DNA of 64,000 nt from Halopseudomonas phragmitis (GTDB lineage: Bacteria > Pseudomonadota > Gammaproteobacteria > Pseudomonadales > Pseudomonadaceae), in contig NZ_CP020100.1 of assembly GCF_002056295.1 (NCBI RefSeq), forward strand, positions 3,061,501 through 3,125,500, written 5' to 3'. Each line of letters starts with the position of its first letter. The first letter of the stretch is position 1. The notes beneath the pieces were generated by a model. That model did not search any database. It was not told the origin of the DNA and worked only from the letters and a program-made list of their open reading frames with translations. Shown here piece after piece: positions 44,778 through 54,164 of the stretch. The position numbers were made by a program, and so were the translations under genes.

Positions 44778-46703
44778 TTATTGCTCCGAATTCGGGCGGC
44801 CTCGTTGTGCAACAGAGCGGGCAAGGAATTCGGAGAACTCGGCGACTGACATCGAACCCAGATCTTTACCCTCCCGCGTGCGCACGGCCACAGTGTGCGA
44901 TTCGACTTCCCGGTCACCTACTACCAGCAGGTAGGGAGTCTTGTGCAAAGTATGCTCGCGGATTTTAAAACCGATCTTCTCGTTTCTCAAGTCCGCAACA
45001 GCGCGATAGCCCATTTCATTTAGGCTTTTCTCGACTTCACGGCAAAATTCCGCCTGATTATCGGTGATATTCAGCACTGCGGCCTGAGTCGGCGCCAACC
45101 AGGCCGGGAAATCGCCAGCATAATGTTCGATCAAAATTCCGATGAAGCGCTCGAACGAACCGAGAATCGCCCGGTGCAGCATGACCGGAGTCTTGCGACT
45201 GCCATCCTCGGCAACATATTGGGCACCCAAGCGGCCCGGCAGCATGAAATCTAGCTGCAGAGTACCGCACTGCCAGACTCGACCAATGCAATCACGCAGC
45301 GAAAACTCGATCTTCGGCCCGTAGAATGCACCCTCGCCCGGCTGCAGATCCCATTTCAGGCCAGCCTCATTGAGCGCAGCTTCCAGCCCCTGCTCCGCCT
45401 GATCCCACAGCGCATCGTCACCTACACGGCTTTCAGGGCGGGTCGACAGCTTCAGTTCGACGTCATCGAAGCCAAAGTCCTTGTAGACTTGCAGGGTCAG
45501 GGCGATGAAGTCAGCTGCCTCGGACTTGACCTGCTCATCGGTACAGAAAATGTGCGCGTCATCCTGGGTAAAACCACGCACGCGCATCAGGCCGTGCAGC
45601 GACCCAGATGGCTCATTGCGGTGGCAGGAGCCGAACTCGGCCAGCCGCAACGGCAGCTCGCGGTAGCTCTTCAGGCCCTGATTGAACACCTGAATGTGGC
45701 ACGGGCAGTTCATCGGCTTGATCGCGTAGTCGCGACTTTCCGACTCAGTAGTGAACATGTTCGCCGAGTAGTGCTCCCAGTGACCGGAGCGCTCCCACAA
45801 CACACGATCAACTACCTGCGGGGTCTTGATCTCGCGATAGCCGCTGTCGCGCTGAACCTTGCGCATGTACTGCTCAAGCACCTGGTAGACGGTCCAGCCA
45901 TTGGGGTGCCAGAACACCATGCCGGGCGCTTCTTCCTGGGTATGGAACAGATCCAGGCGCTTGCCGAGTTTGCGATGATCGCGCTTCTCGGCCTCTTCCA
46001 TGCGCTGAATGTAAGCCGCCAACTGCTTCTTGTCGGCCCAGGCGGTGCCATAAATGCGCTGCAACTGCTCGTTCTTGGAGTCGCCGCGCCAGTAGGCGCC
46101 GGAAATCCGGGTCAGCTTGAACGCCTTGAGAAAGCGAGTATTGGGCACGTGCGGACCACGGCACATATCGACATATTCTTCGTGGTAGTACAGACCCATG
46201 GCGGTTTCGTCGGGCATATCCTCGACCAGCCGCAGCTTGTAGTCCTCACCACGCGACTTGAACACTTCGATGACCTGATCACGCGGAGTCATTTTCTTGA
46301 TGACGTCGTATTCGGTATCGATCAGCTCACGCATGCGCTGCTCGATCGCCGCCATGTCTTCAGGGGTAAACGGCCGCTCGAAGGAGATATCGTAATAGAA
46401 ACCTTCTTCAATCACCGGCCCGATCACCATCTTGGCGCTCGGATACAGCTGCTTGACCGCATGGCCAACCAGGTGGGCACAGGAGTGGCGAATGATCTCC
46501 AGCCCGTCTTCGTCTTTCGGTGTGATGATCTGCAGACTGGCGTCGCTGTCGATAAGGTCACAGGCATCGACCAAACGACCATCGACCCGGCCAGCTACGG
46601 TGGCCTTGGCCAGCCCGGCACCAATCGAGGCGGCGACTTCGGCCACGGTTACGGGATTGTCGAACGAACGCTGACTGCCGTCGGGGAGAGTAATAACGGG
46701 CAT
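44778..46703 (-). CDS. thrS: Threonyl-tRNA synthetase
   Basis: 641-residue class II synthetase that charges tRNA-Thr. It has an N-terminal TGS domain (1-62), an editing domain with [16 protein letters not shown] (about 73-88) and later zinc-ligand Cys/His, a catalytic core ([40 protein letters not shown]), and a C-terminal anticodon domain. AAGGAG lies seven bases before the ATG. The upstream 150-base leader is followed by the terminator of tRNA-Val. It is the first gene of the translation operon; thrS often regulates its own translation through a tRNA-like leader, which I did not resolve. Confidence 0.97.
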   Translation of the reverse strand: MPVITLPDGSQRSFDNPVTVAEVAASIGAGLAKATVAGRVDGRLVDACDLIDSDASLQIITPKDEDGLEIIRHSCAHLVGHAVKQLYPSAKMVIGPVIEEGFYYDISFERPFTPEDMAAIEQRMRELIDTEYDVIKKMTPRDQVIEVFKSRGEDYKLRLVEDMPDETAMGLYYHEEYVDMCRGPHVPNTRFLKAFKLTRISGAYWRGDSKNEQLQRIYGTAWADKKQLAAYIQRMEEAEKRDHRKLGKRLDLFHTQEEAPGMVFWHPNGWTVYQVLEQYMRKVQRDSGYREIKTPQVVDRVLWERSGHWEHYSANMFTTESESRDYAIKPMNCPCHIQVFNQGLKSYRELPLRLAEFGSCHRNEPSGSLHGLMRVRGFTQDDAHIFCTDEQVKSEAADFIALTLQVYKDFGFDDVELKLSTRPESRVGDDALWDQAEQGLEAALNEAGLKWDLQPGEGAFYGPKIEFSLRDCIGRVWQCGTLQLDFMLPGRLGAQYVAEDGSRKTPVMLHRAILGSFERFIGILIEHYAGDFPAWLAPTQAAVLNITDNQAEFCREVEKSLNEMGYRAVADLRNEKIGFKIREHTLHKTPYLLVVGDREVESHTVAVRTREGKDLGSMSVAEFSEFLARSVAQRGRPNSEQ

Positions 46704-46851
46704 GCTGCCACTCCTTCTCAGTGGTGACCCCTACGCAAGGCCACATGATGGAAATGCCGCACTGGCTGACCGCCACAGCTCATACCGGCGTCACAGTCGC
46801 CGGCAGCCCTCATCAGGCTGCTGTGGAGCCGCACAGGGCGGCGCTGAAACA

Positions 46852-46880
46852 AAAAACCCGGCCACAGGGACCGGGTTTTT
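46852..46880 (-). terminator. Rho-independent terminator of tRNA-Val
   Basis: AAAAACCCGG and CCGGGTTTTT arms around a nine-base loop, ending in a T-run on the minus strand four bases from the tRNA 3' end. Confidence 0.9.
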
Positions 46881-46884
46881 AATT

Positions 46885-46961
46885 TGGTAGGCACGATTGG
46901 ATTCGAACCAACGACCCCCACCATGTCAAGGTGGTGCTCTAACCAACTGAGCTACGTGCCT
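46885..46961 (-). tRNA. tRNA-Val (anticodon GAC)
   Basis: 77 bases with CCA encoded. AGGCACG pairs with CGTGCCT in the acceptor stem, the anticodon stem CCACC/GGTGG encloses TTGACAT, and a TTCGAAT T-loop is present. A strong promoter and a terminator frame it. It stands between uvrB and thrS, both on the minus strand. Confidence 0.95.
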
Positions 46962-46974
46962 GCGATGGAGGCGA

Positions 46975-47003
46975 ACTTTACGCAGCACCTCCGACCCTGT
47001 CAA
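46975..47003 (-). promoter_or_regulatory. Sigma-70 promoter of tRNA-Val
   Basis: On the minus strand TTGACA (46998-47003), a 17-base spacer and TAAAGT (46975-46980). The predicted start lies just before the tRNA 5' end. Confidence 0.85.
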
Positions 47004-47052
47004 GCACTAAGTTACTGAAAAGGTGAAAAAAGCTGCAAACTCATGGGGCTGG

Positions 47053-49065
47053 TTAGACATTGACCAACTGCCCTCTCAACTTCTGTATCTGATCACGCAA
47101 TTGCGCCGCCGACTCAAACTCAAGATCACGGGCATGCTGATACATCTGCTCTTCCAGCTGACGAATGCGCTTGCTGATTTCCGAGGGCGAACGCAGCGTC
47201 GCATCGTAACCTGCCGCCTCTTCCGCCACTTTTTGCTGCCTGCGCTTGCCTGACCGGCTACCCGGCACCACCGCGCCCTCGAGAATATCGGCAACACTTT
47301 TGACCACGCCCTTGGGGGTAATGCCATGCTCAAGATTGAAGCTGATCTGTTTGGCCCGGCGGCGCTCGGTTTCACCAATGGCCCGCTCCATTGAGCCAGT
47401 AATCCGGTCGGCATAAAGGATCGCCTTGCCGTGGAGGTTACGCGCGGCACGGCCAATGGTCTGGATCAGCGAACGCTCGGAGCGCAGGAAACCTTCTTTG
47501 TCGGCATCCAGAATCGCCACCAGCGAGACCTCTGGCATATCCAGGCCCTCGCGCAGCAGGTTGATACCAACCAGCACGTCAAAGCTACCCATGCGCAAAT
47601 CACGAATGATCTCGACCCGCTCGACCGTGTCGATATCCGAGTGCAGGTAGCGCACCCGGACATCATGATCACCAAGATAGTCGGTCAGATCCTCGGCCAT
47701 GCGTTTGGTCAGAGTGGTGACCAGCACCCGCTCGCTGCGCTCTACCCGCAGCCGGATTTCCGATAGCAGGTCATCGACCTGGGTGGTGGCTGGGCGTACT
47801 TCGATTTCCGGGTCGACCAGACCGGTCGGCCGCACCACCTGCTCGACCACCCGGCCTGCATGCGCTTCTTCATAGGGACCCGGTGTAGCGGAAACAAAGA
47901 TGGTCTGTGGCGAAATGGCCTCCCACTCGTCAAAACGCATCGGCCGGTTGTCCAGCGCCGAGGGCAGACGGAAGCCGTATTCGACCAGAGTCTCCTTACG
48001 TGAACGGTCGCCCTTGTACATGGCCCCGACCTGCGGCACCGAGACGTGCGACTCATCGATCACCAGCAAGGCATTGGCTGGCAGATAGTCGAACAGGGTC
48101 GGCGGTGGCAGGCCTGGCTCGCGCCCGGACAGATAGCGCGAGTAGTTCTCGATGCCATTGCAGTAACCCAGCTCAAGAATCATTTCCAGGTCGAAACGTG
48201 TGCGCTGCTCCAGACGCTGCGCCTCGACCAGTTTATTCTGGTTGCGCAGCACTTCCAGGCGCTCACCCAGCTCAATCTTGATCTGTTCCACAGCCTCAAG
48301 CAAAGTCTCACGTGGCGTCACATAATGCGTTTTAGGATAAATAGTTACACGCGGAACTTTACGTAAAACTTCACCTGTTAACGGGTCGAAGAAGCTAATG
48401 TTCTCGACCGTATCATCGAACAGTTCGATACGTATGGCTTCAAGGTCGGATTCGGCCGGGAAGATGTCGATCACATCGCCCCGGACCCGATAATTGGCCC
48501 GCGCCAGCTCCATGTCGTTGCGGGTGTACTGCAACTCCGCCAAGCGCCGCAGCAGCGTCCTCTGATCCAGCACGTCGCCCCGGTCGACATGCAGCACCAT
48601 GCGCAGGTAGGACTCAGGATCACCCAGACCATAAATGGCCGAGACGGTGGCAACGATGATCGCATCCGGCCGCTCCAGCAGCGCCTTGGTCGCCGACAGA
48701 CGCATCTGCTCGATATGGTCGTTGATCGAGGCATCCTTCTCGATATAAGTATCCGACGACGGCACGTAGGCCTCGGGCTGGTAATAGTCGTAGTACGACA
48801 CGAAGTACTCCACCGCGTTGTTCGGGAAGAACTCCTTGAACTCGCCATAGAGCTGGGCCGCCAGCGTCTTGTTCGGCGCCATGATGATCGCCGGGCGCTG
48901 CATGCGCTGAATCACGTTGGCCACGGTAAAAGTTTTGCCCGAGCCGGTCACGCCGAGCAAAGTCTGGTGCGACAAACCCGCCTCCAGGCCTTCGACCAAT
49001 TGCGCGATGGCCACCGGCTGGTCACCGGCCGGCTTGAAACGGGTCTGCAACTTGAACTCATTCAT
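47053..49065 (-). CDS. uvrB: Excinuclease ABC subunit B
   Basis: 670-residue helicase-like subunit of nucleotide excision repair. It loads with UvrA, verifies the lesion and recruits UvrC. The ATG of [10 protein letters not shown] is chosen, giving the usual Pseudomonas length; a GTG three codons earlier is the other possibility. Walker A GVTGSGKT is at about 38-45, the beta-hairpin [21 protein letters not shown] near 95-115, helicase motif DESHVSVPQ, and a C-terminal UVR motif ([29 protein letters not shown]). It is divergent from the aminotransferase gene. Confidence 0.97.
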   Translation of the reverse strand: MNEFKLQTRFKPAGDQPVAIAQLVEGLEAGLSHQTLLGVTGSGKTFTVANVIQRMQRPAIIMAPNKTLAAQLYGEFKEFFPNNAVEYFVSYYDYYQPEAYVPSSDTYIEKDASINDHIEQMRLSATKALLERPDAIIVATVSAIYGLGDPESYLRMVLHVDRGDVLDQRTLLRRLAELQYTRNDMELARANYRVRGDVIDIFPAESDLEAIRIELFDDTVENISFFDPLTGEVLRKVPRVTIYPKTHYVTPRETLLEAVEQIKIELGERLEVLRNQNKLVEAQRLEQRTRFDLEMILELGYCNGIENYSRYLSGREPGLPPPTLFDYLPANALLVIDESHVSVPQVGAMYKGDRSRKETLVEYGFRLPSALDNRPMRFDEWEAISPQTIFVSATPGPYEEAHAGRVVEQVVRPTGLVDPEIEVRPATTQVDDLLSEIRLRVERSERVLVTTLTKRMAEDLTDYLGDHDVRVRYLHSDIDTVERVEIIRDLRMGSFDVLVGINLLREGLDMPEVSLVAILDADKEGFLRSERSLIQTIGRAARNLHGKAILYADRITGSMERAIGETERRRAKQISFNLEHGITPKGVVKSVADILEGAVVPGSRSGKRRQQKVAEEAAGYDATLRSPSEISKRIRQLEEQMYQHARDLEFESAAQLRDQIQKLRGQLVNV

Positions 49066-49189
49066 GGCGCTCACTCATCAGGGCTGCGGCAACAACCGAC
49101 TATCTTAGCACCCGACGATGTGACGATCAGGCTGGTTTGGACATCGGATGTTTCAGCATGCTGGTCTCGCACTTAACAGGCTCTGCGTC

Positions 49190-49195
49190 TATAAT
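49190..49195 (+). promoter_or_regulatory. Probable -10 box of the aminotransferase gene
   Basis: A perfect TATAAT 62 bases before the start codon, within the 192-base divergent gap with uvrB. The -35 region is weak. Confidence 0.5.
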
Positions 49196-49257
49196 GAGCG
49201 GCCGCGTACGGCATGACCCGACACCATTCACCCATCTGTCTCGAGTTAGCCCCTATC

Positions 49258-50463
49258 ATGAGTGTTTTCTCCCCTGTTGAAATGGCTCCCCGCGATCCCA
49301 TCCTTGGCCTGAACGAGGCGTACAACGCCGACACCAGAGCCAGCAAGGTCAACCTGGGGGTTGGTGTCTATTACGACGAAAATGGCAAGGTTCCGCTACT
49401 GCGCGCCGTCGAGGCCGCCGAGCAGGCCCGGGTCGCTGAACACGCCCCGCGCGCTTACCTGCCGATTGAGGGCCTGGCCGCCTACGATCAAGCTGTGCAG
49501 AAACTGCTGTTTGGTCAGGACTCGCCGCTGCTGACCGCCAACCGTCTGATCACCGCTCAGTCTCTGGGCGGTACCGGAGCCCTGAAACTGGGCGCCGACT
49601 TCCTTTATCGTCAGACCGGCAAGCGTTTGGTCGCGATCAGCAATCCGAGTTGGGAAAACCACCGCGCACTGTTCGAAGCTGCCGGCTACGAAGTGGTCGA
49701 GTACCCCTATTACCATCCAGCCACCAACGGCCTGGATCTGGACGGCATGCTCAAGAGCATCGAAGCCCTGCCGGAAGGCAGTGTGGTTCTGCTGCATGCC
49801 TGCTGCCACAACCCGACCGGCGTTGACCTCTCACTGACAGACTGGGCCAAGGTCATCGACGTAGTTCAGCGCCGCAACCACGTCCCCTTCCTCGACATCG
49901 CCTACCAGGGCTTTGGCGAGAACCTGCAGGACGATGCGATGGCCGTGCGCCTGTTCGCCGAATCAGGCCTGGCGTTCCTGGTAGCCAGCTCGTTCTCCAA
50001 ATCGTTCTCGCTTTACGGCGAGCGGGTTGGAGCTTTGACTCTGGTTACCGCCAACAGCGAGGAAACCGCACCGGTACTGTCGCAGCTCAAGCGGGTGATT
50101 CGCACCAACTACTCCAACCCGCCAACCCACGGCGCCCAGGTAGTGGCCAAAGTGCTGACCAACCCCGAGCTGTATAGCTTGTGGGAGCAGGAACTGGCTG
50201 AAATGCGCGTGCGCATCAAGGCCATGCGCCAGGCTCTGGTGGAAAAGCTCCAGGCCGCCGGGGTTACCCAGGACATGAGTTTCATCCAGCGCCAACGTGG
50301 CATGTTCTCCTACTCAGGCTTGACCAAAATCCAGGTTGAACGCCTGGCCAGTGAGTTTGGCATCTATGCAGTTGGCAGCGGGCGGATCTGCGTTGCCGCA
50401 CTCAACCAGAGTAATATCGAACACGTGGCCAACGCTGTGGCCACCGTGCTGCAGGAAGCATGA
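49258..50463 (+). CDS. Class I amino acid aminotransferase (aspartate/aromatic type)
   Basis: 401-residue PLP enzyme that transfers amino groups between aspartate or aromatic amino acids and 2-oxoglutarate. The start at MSVFSPVEMAPRDPILGLNEAYN matches AspC/TyrB-type beginnings; 15 upstream codons are dropped. Landmarks are NLGVGVYYDENGKVPLLRAV, CCHNPTGVDLSLTDW (the Asn that contacts PLP), the Schiff-base lysine in SSFSKSFSLYGERVG (near residue 246), and the substrate arginine in GSGRICVAALNQ. The neighbouring uvrB and tRNA-Asn order is conserved in Pseudomonas. Substrate preference, aspartate or tyrosine, is uncertain. Confidence 0.93.
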   Translation: MSVFSPVEMAPRDPILGLNEAYNADTRASKVNLGVGVYYDENGKVPLLRAVEAAEQARVAEHAPRAYLPIEGLAAYDQAVQKLLFGQDSPLLTANRLITAQSLGGTGALKLGADFLYRQTGKRLVAISNPSWENHRALFEAAGYEVVEYPYYHPATNGLDLDGMLKSIEALPEGSVVLLHACCHNPTGVDLSLTDWAKVIDVVQRRNHVPFLDIAYQGFGENLQDDAMAVRLFAESGLAFLVASSFSKSFSLYGERVGALTLVTANSEETAPVLSQLKRVIRTNYSNPPTHGAQVVAKVLTNPELYSLWEQELAEMRVRIKAMRQALVEKLQAAGVTQDMSFIQRQRGMFSYSGLTKIQVERLASEFGIYAVGSGRICVAALNQSNIEHVANAVATVLQEA

Positions 50464-50500
50464 GAAGCTGCGCACTGACTGACAAAAATCACTCAAGGCC

Positions 50501-50528
50501 TTGACCTTCCTGATTTTTTTGGTAAAGT
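50501..50528 (+). promoter_or_regulatory. Sigma-70 promoter of tRNA-Asn
   Basis: TTGACC (50501-50506), a 16-base spacer and TAAAGT (50523-50528), ending 13 bases before the tRNA. Both hexamers resemble those of the tRNA-Val promoter. Confidence 0.8.
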
Positions 50529-50541
50529 GCGCAGCGTCCGA

Positions 50542-50617
50542 TCCGCGATAGCTCAGTCGGTAGAGCAAATGACTGTTAATCATTGGGTCCCTGGTTCGAG
50601 TCCAGGTCGCGGAGCCA
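50542..50617 (+). tRNA. tRNA-Asn (anticodon GTT)
   Basis: 76 bases with CCA encoded. TCCGCGA pairs with TCGCGGA, the anticodon arm is ATGACTGTTAATCAT with GTT, and the T-loop is TTCGAGT. It lies between a good promoter and a strong terminator. Confidence 0.96.
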
Positions 50618-50621
50618 AACA

Positions 50622-50652
50622 AAAAAGGCCGGTGCATTGCACCGGCCTTTTT
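50622..50652. terminator. Bidirectional terminator between tRNA-Asn and azoR
   Basis: GGCCGGTGCA pairs with TGCACCGGCC, extended by five A-T pairs to the flanking A and T runs. It serves tRNA-Asn on the plus strand and azoR on the minus strand. Confidence 0.92.
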
Positions 50653-50662
50653 CTTTGCCTGA

Positions 50663-51262
50663 TCAGGCTACTTGAGCGATCGACTCTTCCGCCTCGGCCC
50701 GCCCCTTGGCCGCCTCACCCTCGCCCATCGCCTGACCTTCGACGTGGACGAACTCGACGTCATCAATGCCGATAAAGCCCAGCGCGGTTTTCAGATAGGG
50801 AGCCTGATGATCAAGCGGGCTGCCCTGATAGCGGCCACCACGGGCGGTTACTACGTAGACCTTGCGATCACCGGCCAGACCTACCGGGCCATTTTCGGTG
50901 TACTTGAAGGTCCGCCCAGCCTGCAGCACATGATCCAGCCAGGCTTTCAGGGTAGAGGTGATGCCGAAGTTATACATCGCCGAACCGATCACCACGATAT
51001 CGCTGGTCAACAACTCATCAACCAGCCCAGCAGCGCGGGCCGCGGCAGCACGCTCAGCTTCGTTTTGCTGCTCTGCCGGCTTCATCCAGCCGCCCAGCAG
51101 AGTTTCATCCAGGTGTGGCAAGGGCTCTGCCCCAAGGTCACGTACGACCACCTTGGCATCAGCATGGCTGGCGCGCAGGCGCTCAACGAGACGTTCGGTG
51201 TATTCACGCGACAGGGAGCCGTCACGGCGGGCACTGGTATGCAAAACAAGAATCTGGGTCAT
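50663..51262 (-). CDS. azoR: FMN-dependent NADH-azoreductase
   Basis: 199-residue flavodoxin-like homodimeric enzyme that reduces quinones and azo bonds with NADH. The start at MTQILVLHTSARRDGSLS is the conserved beginning; GGAG lies ten bases upstream and 18 further codons are rejected. FMN-binding features are SARRDGSLSREY (about 9-20), SAMYNFGITSTLKAWLDHVLQAGRTFKYTENGPVGL (about 94-129) and VVTARGGRYQGSP. The LysR regulator gene two genes away, divergently transcribed, may control it, as common for Pseudomonas azoR genes. Detoxification of quinones is the likely role. Confidence 0.92.
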   Translation of the reverse strand: MTQILVLHTSARRDGSLSREYTERLVERLRASHADAKVVVRDLGAEPLPHLDETLLGGWMKPAEQQNEAERAAAARAAGLVDELLTSDIVVIGSAMYNFGITSTLKAWLDHVLQAGRTFKYTENGPVGLAGDRKVYVVTARGGRYQGSPLDHQAPYLKTALGFIGIDDVEFVHVEGQAMGEGEAAKGRAEAEESIAQVA

Positions 51263-51371
51263 GGCTTGGCAACTCCATCTGTGTTGGGTTTCGATGGAGG
51301 CCATACTATGAACCAATCAACAGATATAAAAGCGCAAAAATATGCTTAAAAATATCAACCTGATCGATATA

Positions 51372-51686
51372 TCATGCAGCCTTGCAGTCAACCGTCACAC
51401 GTACCCGGTTGATTTGCCGGAAAAAGGCCTGGGTCAACACCGTCTTTTCGCCAGCCTTGATACGAACACGACTCGCGGACGGTCGTTCGGGGCCATTAAC
51501 AAAGGTTGCCTCGCACAACGCTGCATGTTGCCCCTGGTTAACCAGGGTTACCGTGGCGATGTTGCTCATATAGCCACTGGTGGCGGCAATCGAAACCCCC
51601 TGGCTCTTGAGTTCGACTTCCACCGGGAAAGCCAAGGCCGTCAAGGGCAAGCACAGCATCAGGCAGGTACACAGATAACCACGCAT
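51372..51686 (-). CDS. Small exported protein of unknown function
   Basis: 104 residues with a signal peptide (MRGYLCTCLMLCLPLTALA, cleavage before FPVEV). The mature 85 residues are beta-rich and contain two cysteines (HAALCEA and VTVDCKAA) that could form a disulfide. Related small periplasmic proteins occur in many Pseudomonas and are sometimes mislabelled phosphoglycerate kinase; no activity is known. It lies between azoR and the divergent LysR gene; 64 bases to the latter. Confidence is mainly from the signal peptide and spacing. Confidence 0.7.
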   Translation of the reverse strand: MRGYLCTCLMLCLPLTALAFPVEVELKSQGVSIAATSGYMSNIATVTLVNQGQHAALCEATFVNGPERPSASRVRIKAGEKTVLTQAFFRQINRVRVTVDCKAA

Positions 51687-51750
51687 AGGTCACCCCCTCT
51701 CTCACGGATGGGTCTGGCGTTTCTTCCACAATAAGTCAGTGGAGCAGGCA

Positions 51751-52641
51751 ATGAAAGCACCTCGCGTTACTCTCGATCAATGGCGAACCCTTCAGGCCGT
51801 AGTAGACCATGGTGGCTTTGCCCAAGCCGCCGAAGCGCTGCACCGCTCTCAGTCCTCGGTCAGTTATACCGTAGCCAGGATGCAGGAGCAGCTCGGTGTC
51901 CCGCTGCTTGAAATCGAAGGCCGCAAGGCAGTGCTGACCGAAGCCGGCGCGGTATTACTACGCCGTTCCCGCACTTTGGTAAAACAGGCCAGCCAGTTGG
52001 AAATGCTGGCCCACAACATGGACCAGGGGTGGGAACCGGAAGTGCGACTGGTGGTCGATGCGGCCTACCCTACCGAACGTCTGGCCCGCGCGCTGCAGGC
52101 GTTCATCCCGCTGAGTCAGGGTTGCCGCGTGCAATTGCGTGAAGAAGTACTGTCCGGGGTCGAGGATTGTTTGCAGGACGGCTCGGCGGATCTGGCCGTG
52201 TCCGGCTTGACCATCACCGGCTACATGGCCCAACAACTCAACACTGTCGAGTTCGTCGCCGTGGCCAATCCAGGCCACCCACTACATCAACTGCAGCGTC
52301 AACTGAACCACCATGATCTGGAAAGCCACATGCAAGTGGTCATTCGTGATTCCGGCCGCCGCCAACCACGTGATAGCGGCTGGCTCGGGGCCGAACAGCG
52401 CTGGACCGTTGCCAGCTTGGCCACCGCCGCCCGCCTGGTAGCCAGCGGCCTGGGGTTCGCCTGGCTACCAGGGCACGAGATCCGCGATCACATCGCCAAC
52501 GGACAACTCAAGCCCCTGCCGCTGGAACAGGGCGGCCAGCGCTCGCATTATCTTTACTTGTATGCAAACAAGGACAAACCCTTGGGACCTGCCAGCCAGA
52601 TCCTGGCCAATCTGATCATCGAACACTCAATGCATGACTGA
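51751..52641 (+). CDS. LysR family transcriptional regulator
   Basis: 296 residues, start at MKAPRVTLDQWRTLQAV with GGAG six bases upstream. The N-terminal helix-turn-helix is QAAEALHRSQSSVSYTVARMQEQLGVPLLEIEGRKAVLTEAG (about 24-65), and the rest is a periplasmic-binding-like effector domain. It is divergent from the small exported protein and azoR. It may regulate those genes and respond to a small aromatic or quinone, by analogy. The following hydrolase gene is only 54 bases away and could be cotranscribed. Confidence 0.9.
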   Translation: MKAPRVTLDQWRTLQAVVDHGGFAQAAEALHRSQSSVSYTVARMQEQLGVPLLEIEGRKAVLTEAGAVLLRRSRTLVKQASQLEMLAHNMDQGWEPEVRLVVDAAYPTERLARALQAFIPLSQGCRVQLREEVLSGVEDCLQDGSADLAVSGLTITGYMAQQLNTVEFVAVANPGHPLHQLQRQLNHHDLESHMQVVIRDSGRRQPRDSGWLGAEQRWTVASLATAARLVASGLGFAWLPGHEIRDHIANGQLKPLPLEQGGQRSHYLYLYANKDKPLGPASQILANLIIEHSMHD

Positions 52642-52695
52642 TGTCATAAAGCATGGCTAGAATGAGCGCTTTAGTCGCGGCGAAAGGACTGCATA

Positions 52696-53511
52696 ATGCC
52701 CGAGATGATCATCAATGGTTGTCGCCTGCACTATACCGATCAGGGCCAGGGGCCCGCAGTACTGCTGATACACGGCCTGGGCTCTAGCAGTCGAGATTGG
52801 GAATATCAGTTACCAGCCCTGCTGCCACACTTTCGAGTACTGACCCTGGACATGCGTGGCCACGGGCAAAGTGACAAACCACGACGAGGCTACTCGATCA
52901 AGGCCTTCGCCGAAGACTGTCTGAGCTTCATTGAGCAACTGGAGCTGAACAAACCACACCTGGTCGGCATTTCGATGGGCGGCATGATTGCCTTTCAACT
53001 GGCCACCGACCACCCGGAAGTCCCCGGCAGCCTGACCATCGTCAACAGTGCCCCGGAAGTCATTCCGAGGCGCCCCACCGAGTTCGCAGCGGCCGCCAAG
53101 CGCCTGTTTTTCGCCCACGTATTGCCCATTGGCACTGTCGCCCGCGGCCTGGCCCGGCTGTTGTTTCCCAAGGACGAACAGCAAGCCCTGCGTGAGAAGT
53201 TCGAGCAGCGCTGGCGGGAAAACGATCGGCGTGCCTACCTTGCCTCACTGCGCGCCATCGTCGGCTGGGGCGTGAGCGAGCACCTGGACCGGATCGCCTG
53301 CCCGGTACTGGTAATCAGTGGCGACAAGGATTACACCCCGGTCGAACATAAGCGCAATTATGTCTGTCGGCTCGGCGATGCCCGGCTTGAGGTGATCAGC
53401 GACTCGCGGCATGCTACCCCGGTCGATCAACCCGAGTCGTTCAACCAGTTGCTACTGGATTTTCTGCTGCCACAAGCAGGCCATCACAGCATTCATCACA
53501 ACAAAACCTGA
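52696..53511 (+). CDS. Alpha/beta fold hydrolase
   Basis: 271-residue alpha/beta hydrolase. The oxyanion motif is LIHGLGSSSRDW, the nucleophile Ser lies in the elbow GISMGGM (near 95), catalytic Asp in ISGDKDYTP, and His in DSRHATPVDQP. AAAGGA precedes the ATG. The start is followed closely by ppiA, 12 bases after the stop, so the two are cotranscribed. Substrate unknown: esterase, lactonase and C-C hydrolase roles all occur in the fold. Confidence 0.88.
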   Translation: MPEMIINGCRLHYTDQGQGPAVLLIHGLGSSSRDWEYQLPALLPHFRVLTLDMRGHGQSDKPRRGYSIKAFAEDCLSFIEQLELNKPHLVGISMGGMIAFQLATDHPEVPGSLTIVNSAPEVIPRRPTEFAAAAKRLFFAHVLPIGTVARGLARLLFPKDEQQALREKFEQRWRENDRRAYLASLRAIVGWGVSEHLDRIACPVLVISGDKDYTPVEHKRNYVCRLGDARLEVISDSRHATPVDQPESFNQLLLDFLLPQAGHHSIHHNKT

Positions 53512-53523
53512 CGGAGTTACACA

Positions 53524-54087
53524 ATGTTGAAACACCTGGCCGGGGCCTGTGCCCTCGCATTTTTTGCCACTACTGCCCTGGCGGACAACCCGCGCGTATT
53601 GCTGAATACCAGTCATGGTGATATCGAGCTAGAACTCAATGCCGAGGCAGCGCCGGTCACCGTTGAAAACTTTCTGCGCTATGCCGATGCTGGCCATTAC
53701 GAAGGCCTGATATTCCACCGGGTCATCCCCGGTTTCATGATCCAGGGTGGCGGTTTTACCCCGGACATGCGCCAACGCGAAGTCGGCACGCCGATCAAGA
53801 ACGAAGCCGACAATGGCCTGCGCAATGATCGTTACACCATCGCCATGGCCCGCACCCAGGTGGTTGACAGCGCCACCAGTCAGTTCTTCATCAACCTGAG
53901 CAACAACGACTTCCTCAACCACGGCAGCCGCGACTTTGGCTACGCAGTGTTCGGCAAAGTCACCAGCGGCGAGCATGTGGTGGAAACCATCGGCAAGGTG
54001 CCGACCGGCAACCAGGGCATGCACCAGAACGTTCCGCGCAATCCGGTGACCATTCTCAAGGTAACCCGGGTCGAAAGCGCCGAGTAA
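53524..54087 (+). CDS. ppiA: Periplasmic peptidyl-prolyl isomerase (cyclophilin)
   Basis: 187 residues: signal peptide MLKHLAGACALAFFATTALA and a single cyclophilin domain. It isomerises prolyl bonds of proteins folding in the periplasm. Motifs include FHRVIPGFMIQGGGFTPDM with the catalytic Arg, and the Gln/Phe-containing SQFFINLSNNDFLNH. Similar to E. coli PpiA in size. Cotranscribed with the upstream hydrolase gene. A perfect palindrome follows the stop by 13 bases and may help end the transcript. Confidence 0.93.
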   Translation: MLKHLAGACALAFFATTALADNPRVLLNTSHGDIELELNAEAAPVTVENFLRYADAGHYEGLIFHRVIPGFMIQGGGFTPDMRQREVGTPIKNEADNGLRNDRYTIAMARTQVVDSATSQFFINLSNNDFLNHGSRDFGYAVFGKVTSGEHVVETIGKVPTGNQGMHQNVPRNPVTILKVTRVESAE

Positions 54088-54100
54088 TAGACCGCGCATC

Positions 54101-54135
54101 TGGATTGCCACGGGCCAAAGGCCCGTGGCAATCCA
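54101..54135. repeat. 35-nt perfect palindrome of the TGGATTGCC family
   Basis: TGGATTGCCACGGGCC, then AAA, then its exact complement. It lies between convergent ppiA and the GNAT gene. The same ends and length recur at 57568-57813. It may act as a two-way stop. Confidence 0.85.
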
Positions 54136-54164
54136 GGCGCTATCTCAGCACGACAACAACCCGG

